From a virus: a stretch of DNA of 52,348 nt. The notes under the pieces are model-generated. The model was given only the letters and a program-made list of their open reading frames with translations, was not told where the DNA came from and ran no database searches. Every line of letters starts with the position of its first letter. The first letter of the stretch is position 1. The translations under genes and the position numbers were made by a program. The stretch covers positions 1 through 52,348 of IMG/VR virus record IMGVR_UViG_3300021197_001620. The stretch is one strand, 5' to 3'. This document shows positions 43,244 through 50,660 of the stretch, piece by piece.

Positions 43244-44424
43244 TTAAATTCCCTCATGTCTCCAAGGTTTTTACCCAAAGAGCAATTCACCTTAAACCTA
43301 CCTAGTTTGGTGTCGCCAAACATGTCCGATAATTGTGGAATCAAGAACCGGTCATCTTTGTGTAAGTCGATGACAACGCTATCATGAACAACGAAAGCAA
43401 CATGGGATCTCGTTGCCCTAAGAAAGTTAGAAATTTTGCAAAATCTATCGAGGGTGTTGTCTGAGGAACTTGATTGGAGTAGATAGTTGAGGGCTTTGCG
43501 AAGGGGAGCATCAATTGACCTCCCGAAAGGGGTTTGAACCGACGTTCCGTCATAATACTCTTCCAAGAGGCTTTCCCTGTTGTAGAAATCGGATTCGATA
43601 GTTTCCGAATCTGGGTTGTAGAGCCAAGCAAATAATTTTGTTTTAGCTTCTTCTCGGCTAAGATCTTTTTTAAATACGTTTTTGATATTCCATTCATGGA
43701 TATCCTCCTGTGGTTGTTTATAATCTTGCAATGCAAGCATTGTTCTAACTTCAGCAGCGTTGAAGTCGAGTTCCAGAAACACATCATTGGTTGGTCTCAC
43801 ATGTTTCTTAAGTTCCTTCTTGAGATTCAAGATTGGAAATGAGTTTTTCTTTGTCGTCATCCGTCCAGTGACCGTTCCGAAGATGTCATAGTCAACATAA
43901 GGAGTTCGATCACCGAACTGGTCATATAAGTGCTTTGCCTTGTTGTCCTCTGCTGCAATGCAGTAGACTGCAAAAGAGTTGAGGTTCACTGGATGGCGTC
44001 TCAACTCTTTCACGGCTGCCTGTGTTCTCTTTAATAAGTTATAGTGTTGAGGTTTCTCGACATTATCAAACACCCATCTTGTGATCTCATTCTTGGTGTC
44101 GAAGTAATGTTGTAAATGCTTCTGTGGGATTAAATCATAAAAGCAAACATCCGAGATGTCAATAGATGAAGTGTCAATCGCCTTGTAGTGGCTCTTCAAG
44201 AGCTTGTTGGCTTCATCCCAACGTGATGCCAAGTGTTCAGGGCAAACGGCGCTGAGTGGCTTACCAGACACCAGCAAATGAGCATAATCAATGTCCATTC
44301 CGTAGAGATGATCTGAATAACCCCAAGTCTTGGTGAGTCCTTGTGGGATTCGGTCCCACACAAAACTTCCGTCGATGTAAGTTCCTGCACAGTCAAATTT
44401 ATTGTCTAAAAGTTGAAATAACAT
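43237..44424 (-). CDS. Short family A DNA polymerase (395 aa)
   Basis: Polymerase motifs in order: TGRMTTK (186-192), motif A LELDFNAAEVR (Asp220), motif B SREEAKTKLFAWLYN (256-270), TPFGRSI and motif C VVHDSVVID (345-353). Motif C has Ser where VHDE is normal; the metal-binding Asp348 is kept. There is no 3-prime to 5-prime exonuclease domain, and the 180-residue N-terminal part has no known domain, so it is far shorter than Pol I (928) or T7 polymerase (704). It may do gap-filling or translesion synthesis beside the family C enzyme. GGAGGACAACGCAA precedes the ATG. Confidence 0.88.
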   Translation of the reverse strand: MLFQLLDNKFDCAGTYIDGSFVWDRIPQGLTKTWGYSDHLYGMDIDYAHLLVSGKPLSAVCPEHLASRWDEANKLLKSHYKAIDTSSIDISDVCFYDLIPQKHLQHYFDTKNEITRWVFDNVEKPQHYNLLKRTQAAVKELRRHPVNLNSFAVYCIAAEDNKAKHLYDQFGDRTPYVDYDIFGTVTGRMTTKKNSFPILNLKKELKKHVRPTNDVFLELDFNAAEVRTMLALQDYKQPQEDIHEWNIKNVFKKDLSREEAKTKLFAWLYNPDSETIESDFYNRESLLEEYYDGTSVQTPFGRSIDAPLRKALNYLLQSSSSDNTLDRFCKISNFLRATRSHVAFVVHDSVVIDLHKDDRFLIPQLSDMFGDTKLGRFKVNCSLGKNLGDMREFKW

Positions 44425-44480
44425 TTGCGTTGTCCTCCGTAATATGTTATAATATAGTTGTAGTCGTAGTTGTTAAGTAC

Positions 44481-44509
44481 AAGATAACATAAAGGAGGAC
44501 GCTTGTCAA
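44481..44509 (-). promoter_or_regulatory. Sigma-70-type promoter of the family A polymerase unit
   Basis: AAATACTTGACA, 17 bases ending in TGT, then TATCTT. It overlaps the stop of the gene at 44506. A further AT-rich TATATTATAAC lies at 44440-44455 but has no spaced -35 box. Confidence 0.75.
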
Positions 44510-45675
44510 GTATTTTTTATTCTTTTTCCAAAATAAGTCAGAGAGCCATGTTTCTGATTGTAGAACGCCTTAAACTGGTCTTCGATGAAGAGCAAAGCTT
44601 TTTCTCTGTCGTATTTTGCGATGCTTTGAGCAGTCTGAGAAATTTGTTTCCGAGAGGATGGGGATAATGGAGAACCCTCAAAAAAGTTTTTCATATTTAT
44701 ATATATACTTAATACTATATTATAATCTATATTTGATTTATACTTGATATTATTAATAGATGCTATTGTATTGTTATTACATGATTTATAATTTGTGTTG
44801 TATGGATTAAGATTAACATAGTTGTTGTAGGTGTTAATCAATAGTCTTTCTAATAGATGTAAGTCTTTTAAAACAGTCTTGTCATATTGTCTATTGAACA
44901 CTGATGACACGCTGATCAATAAGTGACGCTTGCGATATTTAGCAGTGACTGGTGAGTCTAGATCCGAAACAATGACACCCGGATTGTTTTGGTCAACTCT
45001 GAAACCATATTGTTTCGTTATGTTCATGTAGTATTGAAATGCTGGTGAGTTTAGCATTTGTTCTTGTTTCTGTGAATCATCTGAAAAGTCGAGTCCTCCG
45101 ATGTCTAGAGCGAGACCTGATTGGAAAATGTGTGAGTTCTGTGATTTCATAAAGTCTGATAGGATTACAGTCTCGGTTATATCAGAATGGAGGTAGTAGT
45201 CAACAAAGACCCTTGTGAAATCTTCAAAGTTATTTATATGAACCTTGTGTTTCATAATGAACCCATCAAGAATCTTTCTCATTGCAGACTCTGATGTTAT
45301 CTTGAATCCTGTGATTGGATTCTCATAGGCTCTCTTAATCTTTAGTGATGACAGGATTGGATCGTCTGTTGGGATGACTCCCATGCGGCATGCTTTGGCA
45401 AAGTGCGCTTCCATATCCATGAATTGATCGACAACAAAATTCATCGCTCTATGAGAACCTACATCTTGACCAGCAACAGTTATCTCTTTTAGAAATTCTT
45501 CTTTAACTACAACAGGTTCTAGCAATCTATTGACTCGTCCATAGAAAGTTCTCTCGGCAAATCCCATGTCGTAGACGTGAGGGTAGTCTTGCTCGAATGC
45601 TTCAAGTTTATACTTGGCTCTTTCGAATGCTAACCTACTGGTTTTTAAGTTGTTTTTTCCGTTAAAAATAGGCAT
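44506..45675 (-). CDS. Probable virion structural protein with AT-rich insertion (389 aa)
   Basis: Gene at the end of the tail module, starting at 45675 after GGAGGTCTCCGAATAAG. Residues 110-280 look like a conserved globular core (AYENPITGFKITSESAMRKI, MKHKVHINNFEDFTRVFVDY, LALDIGGLDFSDDSQKQ). Residues 284-330 are almost all Asn, Tyr, Ile, Lys and Ser, encoded by a strongly AT-rich stretch (44686-44826) unlike the rest. The C-terminal 60 residues are helical. Position next to the hub-like gene suggests a tail or head-neck component; no name can be given. Confidence 0.6.
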   Translation of the reverse strand: MPIFNGKNNLKTSRLAFERAKYKLEAFEQDYPHVYDMGFAERTFYGRVNRLLEPVVVKEEFLKEITVAGQDVGSHRAMNFVVDQFMDMEAHFAKACRMGVIPTDDPILSSLKIKRAYENPITGFKITSESAMRKILDGFIMKHKVHINNFEDFTRVFVDYYLHSDITETVILSDFMKSQNSHIFQSGLALDIGGLDFSDDSQKQEQMLNSPAFQYYMNITKQYGFRVDQNNPGVIVSDLDSPVTAKYRKRHLLISVSSVFNRQYDKTVLKDLHLLERLLINTYNNYVNLNPYNTNYKSCNNNTIASINNIKYKSNIDYNIVLSIYINMKNFFEGSPLSPSSRKQISQTAQSIAKYDREKALLFIEDQFKAFYNQKHGSLTYFGKRIKNT

Positions 45676-45676
45676 C

Positions 45677-48600
45677 TTATTCGGAGACCTCCTTGTTTAC
45701 TTGAATAAATTTCATTCCACCAAGAATGTCTTTATTCGTAGGGTAGAAAAATAGCTTACCATCCACACCTTCATCCTTAAATTCACCTGGAATAGGCTTT
45801 CCTTTAAAGGAAAAGAATCTGTCCCCTACTGAATAGGCTGCGACTGGCGGCGCTGGTGGGGCCGATGGTGGAGTCGTTGGCTCTGTTGAGACAGGGGCTG
45901 GCGGTCCTACAAACTCTTCTTCTGGTGGTGATTGTTCAACAGAATTTTGCGGAACTTGAGTTACACTTCCTGCCAACGTGCCTTCTTCGAACGCATAGTT
46001 CTGCGCATTTAAGATTTCTTGCTTGCATTTTGCATAGCCGTCATCGGTTTCAGTCGATGTATAGCCATCTAGAGTTTTTCCTTTTTTATCTGCGTTTCTT
46101 TGCTTAACAATGTTCGGATTTCCTGATTCGTCACCCGAGTAGTATTGCTGTGCGGAAATAGATGTTGTAAACTTTCCGGGAGAGATGCTGGACTTCACCG
46201 ATGTGATTGTGTGATAACCACCAATCCCAAGTTTGTTTGCGATAGATCCTGCGACTCTTGGATCAAAATTGTCTCCTCCGATTCCATATGGATTGAAGAA
46301 GAACTCCATTCCTGGATAGAACAATGTGTTTCCAAACATTTCAATGTTTGCGACATAGACAGCTGACAATTGCAGGAGCCCGTCGATTCCATTTTGAAAG
46401 AATCGAGCTTCTCGGATGTATTGTTGATCTGACTTTGATAGTGATAGAGTTTTTACAAGACCGGCGTTTTGTCCAACGTGAACATGGAATCTTCCCTTCT
46501 CAATGTCATCGCTGTAATTTCCGACACCAGAAAAGGAAAGAGTTGATCCAATGGCGCTAAGGACAATGAAGGTGTGATAGTCTTTAAAGTTTGAATTTGC
46601 ATCGTTTTCAGGTCCTCCATCGAATGGAAGAACCCCAGAGGCTCTAAGCTTGCTGACATCTAGAGCGATCATGGGTCGATTTTCGTCTAGAGCTGTCTTG
46701 AGCTTGTATTTTTCCAAGAGAGGGTTTGCACCTCCTTTCTTGTACGCAGACACTTGAGCTGTTTGGAATCTCAATCTCGTCTCAAGTTTTCTGTTTACGC
46801 AGTTTTCAATGAGAGATGGCTTAATTAAATAATTTGAAAGACTTCGAATGAAGTTCATAACAGGAAACGTCTTTCTTGTGCTCTTCTGGCTCACGACGTT
46901 GTCAACAAACCATCGAGAGAAGAAGTCAACAGAGATGGGAATGTCTGCGATATTGTAGACGTTAGTCCCTACTGATTTAGATTGAAACGGCTCGAACTCG
47001 AAAGCTCCGAGCGCTATTGAGTTTCTGTCGAAACCTGTGCCTTCTCGAATTTTGCCTTCATTTTTATAGACACAATCGAGAATGGTGTAAAGAAGGTCTC
47101 CAAAGTAAAAGAACTGGATGGATCTATTCCCAGAGTCGATAAAGTCAAAATCATCTGAACTCTCAGGCAAATCAGAGTTAAGAACAAGCTTTACGTCCGC
47201 ACCGTTGCTTCCGTCACTAATAGGACTTTTCTCGAGTCCACACTCTCTAAAGAACCCTTTCTTTAAAAAGAACTCTTTATCCTTCTTTTTGATCAGTGTT
47301 GTATAAATTACACCTCGAGACCTTAGTCTCTTGATGATTGACGACAATGACTGTCTAACAAGCACGCTCTCTTGAGCTGCTAGAGACACCTGAAGCTCTT
47401 TTATTTGCTCCACGCTACAATCCCTATTGTTTAGTTGTTCTGTGAGTGTGCGAGCATTTTCGATCCTCCTAGCGATCAATTCTGGTGATGCCAACGCATC
47501 AAGCCTAGGATGCTTCAAGAGAGATTCGAGATAAGCACGATAAGATATCTTGATCTCGACCGTTCCATCTTTGCCGAAGCTGATGTCATGGTCAACCATG
47601 TTAAGAAAGAATGATTTGTTCGAGACCCTAATTGCTTTGATTTCATCTGTTGTGAATCCCTCTTCTTTTGTGGGTACAACATAGCCAACTTCTGCTCTGA
47701 TTCTATAGAACTGTGGCTCGTATTGACGGTCGGATTGGATTTCAATTCCACCAACTTTACCTTCCTTGTCTGGCTTTGGTTGAATAACAAGATCGACATA
47801 GCGATATTTATCGTCTTTTTTGTATCCATCTCTGTCTCTTGTAAAGTCTTGGAATGATTGAAAGAATAGTGTCAAGTTTGCTTGAATGTCGTTCCTTGCT
47901 TCTGCTGGATTGGTTCCATTGAATTCAAATGAGAAGTTCTTAAGTCCCACTCCTGTTCCTTTATCGAATACATTGTCATCCATGAAGTTCGTTCGAATAT
48001 TTGAGGTTCTATCGAAAATAAACTCTATCTCTTTTTCTCCATGCTGTGAATCATTGAAGACTTTGAAGAGTCGGATCTTTGGAACAAGTCTTGTCATTTT
48101 GTGAGTTTCAAGTTCGAACAATGCCTGTTCTTGTCCGGACGACACAAGACTAGACAACATTGTTTCTTGGCCTCCGCCGTCTTTGTCTCCGTCGTCTGTT
48201 CGAAGAGTGATGAAGCGTCCATGGTAAGGAGTTTTGTTTTCATATTGCTCAGCAAGTTTTTGTTGATAAGTGTCTCGCAATGTTGGCATGTTAAGCATTA
48301 GAGCACATTGTTTGAAGTACTTTTGACGATTTTCAATGTCTTCTTCTGATGGTGGATCGGGTAGATCTGGACCCTTGCCTTTTTTAAATGCATCTAGTTG
48401 GTCTTGGTATGCTTTTTCGCGAGCTGTTTGGTCTACACTTGTATCTGCTGCTCCATCGCCATCTGTATCGGCAGGAGTTTGAACACCGGCTAGTTTGTCA
48501 AATAATGTCTTTTTTGCCGCTACGATTTTATCTAAAAAAATCAATGGAAATGATAGTGCAAAAGCATCTGATTGGGGTGCTAGAGCTATTTCCCATTGTT

Positions 48601-49720
48601 CGCCGATTGTTGTTGTTATTTGTCCATTGGTATTAAAGTCATTTCCGATTTGCTTTAAAAAACTTAAGTAAGAGCTTTTTACGGCATTTTCTATTACCTC
48701 TTCTGGTGTTGGAATTCTAGCCCAAAATCTCTTATACCAGCGAAACCCAGGTGAATCTGACTTCTTTTGAAAAGCATCTATGCCAATTCTAGAAGTGTGA
48801 GGAAATTGTTCTTTTACGTATTCAAATGGGTAGTCTACAATTTCTGTACCATCCAAGTCTGTGTAATTTTCTAGATCTGTTTTTAATTTCTCATCAACTG
48901 TTCCATCAGCCTTTGCAATAAGCGCAGTTGGATATAGAAAAGCTCCTGGATACCCAAAGCCTTTTCTTTCTTCTTGACTTAGTGCTCCAACAGCAATTTT
49001 TGGCTGATCACCAGAATAAATATTAGAAGTCAAGGTAAAGAAAGAATTCCCATCCTCAGACACTGTTTTAAAGTCTATGTAGGCCTCATATTGCTTCTTA
49101 ACAATGAATCTTGTTAGATCAACCTCTTCGTCAACACTCCGTAATTTTTCGCCAATTGCGTTTGCAATGGCTACTTTAAATTTTGCAAATGTATAGTCTT
49201 TGAGATTTTCCCCTATTAGTTTGGTGGTTAAAGAATCCAAATCACCTTCATCTGCCAACTTTAAGATTTTTTCAGCAACCTCATCCGGCTTAAATTTTAT
49301 TGACCCAAGAACTTTGACTTCGCCGTTGGCAATTCCCCAATATCCTATGAGTCCCAAAAATCTTTTTACAAATATTTCACCAGATTGAGAATTAAAAATG
49401 TTTTTGACATCCGTGACATCTGATGGGAAACGCTGACCGCCCGGAAACTCTTGAAAGAAGTTATTTCCAATCTCGCTTCTCATATATGCTCTCAGGTCTG
49501 ACTCGAAAATCTTCCAATTATCTACAGTTATTTTAATCTCTTGTTCGTAGATTTTTTTAATTAAATTGCCGATAATACTATCGGTCTTATATAAAGACGG
49601 ACCAGAATTGAACCATCCCTTATTCTCTCGAGCCCCGCCCCTTTCTGATTCAAGATAGTTATCGTAGAAATCTTTTAATGCAAACCACTTATTGCTTGCA
49701 GGTGTTAAAAATTCACTCAT
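45677..49720 (-). CDS. Large baseplate-hub-like tail protein (1347 aa)
   Basis: The biggest gene here. Near residues 1170-1240, FGNTLFYPGMEFFFNPYG and GGYHTITSVKSSISPGKFT look like the end of a baseplate hub domain (gp27/gpD-like strand pattern). Other regions are mixed alpha/beta with no named domain. The C-terminus has a Pro-rich linker (PPEEEFVGPPAPVS) then an SH3-like end (YSVGDRFFSFKGK). It is flanked by the gp53-like gene upstream. GAGGTGTTGGG precedes the ATG. A tail-fibre/hub fusion is an alternative. Confidence 0.65.
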   Translation of the reverse strand: MSEFLTPASNKWFALKDFYDNYLESERGGARENKGWFNSGPSLYKTDSIIGNLIKKIYEQEIKITVDNWKIFESDLRAYMRSEIGNNFFQEFPGGQRFPSDVTDVKNIFNSQSGEIFVKRFLGLIGYWGIANGEVKVLGSIKFKPDEVAEKILKLADEGDLDSLTTKLIGENLKDYTFAKFKVAIANAIGEKLRSVDEEVDLTRFIVKKQYEAYIDFKTVSEDGNSFFTLTSNIYSGDQPKIAVGALSQEERKGFGYPGAFLYPTALIAKADGTVDEKLKTDLENYTDLDGTEIVDYPFEYVKEQFPHTSRIGIDAFQKKSDSPGFRWYKRFWARIPTPEEVIENAVKSSYLSFLKQIGNDFNTNGQITTTIGEQWEIALAPQSDAFALSFPLIFLDKIVAAKKTLFDKLAGVQTPADTDGDGAADTSVDQTAREKAYQDQLDAFKKGKGPDLPDPPSEEDIENRQKYFKQCALMLNMPTLRDTYQQKLAEQYENKTPYHGRFITLRTDDGDKDGGGQETMLSSLVSSGQEQALFELETHKMTRLVPKIRLFKVFNDSQHGEKEIEFIFDRTSNIRTNFMDDNVFDKGTGVGLKNFSFEFNGTNPAEARNDIQANLTLFFQSFQDFTRDRDGYKKDDKYRYVDLVIQPKPDKEGKVGGIEIQSDRQYEPQFYRIRAEVGYVVPTKEEGFTTDEIKAIRVSNKSFFLNMVDHDISFGKDGTVEIKISYRAYLESLLKHPRLDALASPELIARRIENARTLTEQLNNRDCSVEQIKELQVSLAAQESVLVRQSLSSIIKRLRSRGVIYTTLIKKKDKEFFLKKGFFRECGLEKSPISDGSNGADVKLVLNSDLPESSDDFDFIDSGNRSIQFFYFGDLLYTILDCVYKNEGKIREGTGFDRNSIALGAFEFEPFQSKSVGTNVYNIADIPISVDFFSRWFVDNVVSQKSTRKTFPVMNFIRSLSNYLIKPSLIENCVNRKLETRLRFQTAQVSAYKKGGANPLLEKYKLKTALDENRPMIALDVSKLRASGVLPFDGGPENDANSNFKDYHTFIVLSAIGSTLSFSGVGNYSDDIEKGRFHVHVGQNAGLVKTLSLSKSDQQYIREARFFQNGIDGLLQLSAVYVANIEMFGNTLFYPGMEFFFNPYGIGGDNFDPRVAGSIANKLGIGGYHTITSVKSSISPGKFTTSISAQQYYSGDESGNPNIVKQRNADKKGKTLDGYTSTETDDGYAKCKQEILNAQNYAFEEGTLAGSVTQVPQNSVEQSPPEEEFVGPPAPVSTEPTTPPSAPPAPPVAAYSVGDRFFSFKGKPIPGEFKDEGVDGKLFFYPTNKDILGGMKFIQVNKEVSE

Positions 49721-50049
49721 CCCAACACCTCAAGTGCAATCCCTAAGTTCAATGGTATTTTCACAATGTCTCCTGCGTTGAATAATGCGTCTGTGGGTTT
49801 GTTGTTGAGCTTTGCTATAAGCCACCATAGCTTTGCGTCTCCAAGCTCTCTAGCAGCGATTCTCCAAAGCCTATCGCCACTCTTCCAGACGTAGTCTCTT
49901 GTTCTAACACGAGCCAAATCGTCTTCGGTTAGCTTTTTGAATCTTGGAGTTGTGTACTGTTCAATTTCTTTGACGCCTCGATCTTCGAGTGTCTTCTCCC
50001 ATTGTTCGTTTCGGTTGATTCCTTTCCTTCTTTTGTTGTATCTCGACAT
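49717..50049 (-). CDS. LysM-like baseplate protein, gp53-like (110 aa)
   Basis: TTGAACCTCC complement GGAGGTTCATA precedes the ATG at 50049. The N-terminal 45 residues are basic and polar. The rest is a LysM-like module: RTRDYVWKSGDRLWRIAARE, LGDAKLWWLIAKLNNKP, then NAGDIVKIPLN. T4 gp53 and related baseplate wedge proteins have this layout. It overlaps the next gene by an ATGA junction and the previous by one base. Confidence 0.75.
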   Translation of the reverse strand: MSRYNKRRKGINRNEQWEKTLEDRGVKEIEQYTTPRFKKLTEDDLARVRTRDYVWKSGDRLWRIAARELGDAKLWWLIAKLNNKPTDALFNAGDIVKIPLNLGIALEVLG

Positions 50050-50660
50050 TATGAACCTCCGTCATATGGGAAATTTGCTTTTGCTTTGTTGGTTGAGTTG
50101 AATGCTAGATCGCCTCTATGTTGTGGTGTGAAGTCGAGAGTTGCATTGTAGACCTTTGGAAGGAATTCTCCGGGCTTTGGAGTAAACATTCCCATTTCAA
50201 GCACGGGATTTGCTGCCCATGAACCAATCCAACCAAGAAGAAAACCATTGCCTTGCCCAAAGTCTCGGATGAGGTTTGCAAACCTGATCTCTACCAGTGG
50301 AGACTTTGAAAGAATTAGTGCGTTTCCGTTCTTGCCTGAATCTTTGGTAACTTCTCCAACATCGTTGTAAGAGGGGTAAAGCATTTGAGTCACTGCATTA
50401 ATTGCTTCGATGTTCGATTTAGCCTCTGCTGCATCATAAGCAATGATGTCAAAGCCAATGTTGATGGTTCGCTTTGTTCCTTGAAAAGTTCCAATTGGAT
50501 CAATGCGACCATAGACCTGTTCCTCGCTCCAATTTGATGAGAATGAGTTTGTAAGCGAAGTTAGGAAAGCTGGGAATTTTATAACACCGCCTTTTGATTG
50601 AGCTGATTTTATTTCCAGATTTGCCTGTTTGTTATTTGTGTATGTTGTTTTAAATCCCAT
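50049..50660 (-). CDS. Baseplate or tail-tube-associated structural protein (203 aa)
   Basis: GGAGAAGCATA precedes the ATG at 50660. The chain KFPAFLTSLTNSFSSNW, SEEQVYGRIDPIGTFQGTKR, TINIGFDIIAYDAAEAKSNI and SPLVEIRFANLIRDFGQ resembles conserved structural proteins found next to tape measure genes in T4-like marine phages. A beta-sandwich with a C-terminal aromatic region (VYNATLDFTPQHRGDLAF) is likely. The exact position in the tail is not known. Confidence 0.7.
   Translation of the reverse strand: MGFKTTYTNNKQANLEIKSAQSKGGVIKFPAFLTSLTNSFSSNWSEEQVYGRIDPIGTFQGTKRTINIGFDIIAYDAAEAKSNIEAINAVTQMLYPSYNDVGEVTKDSGKNGNALILSKSPLVEIRFANLIRDFGQGNGFLLGWIGSWAANPVLEMGMFTPKPGEFLPKVYNATLDFTPQHRGDLAFNSTNKAKANFPYDGGS

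Noticed and set aside
45856-46107. Plus-strand frame of 83 codons within the hub-like gene
   Set aside because: It lies wholly inside a 1347-residue minus-strand gene and has no start context or recognisable motif.
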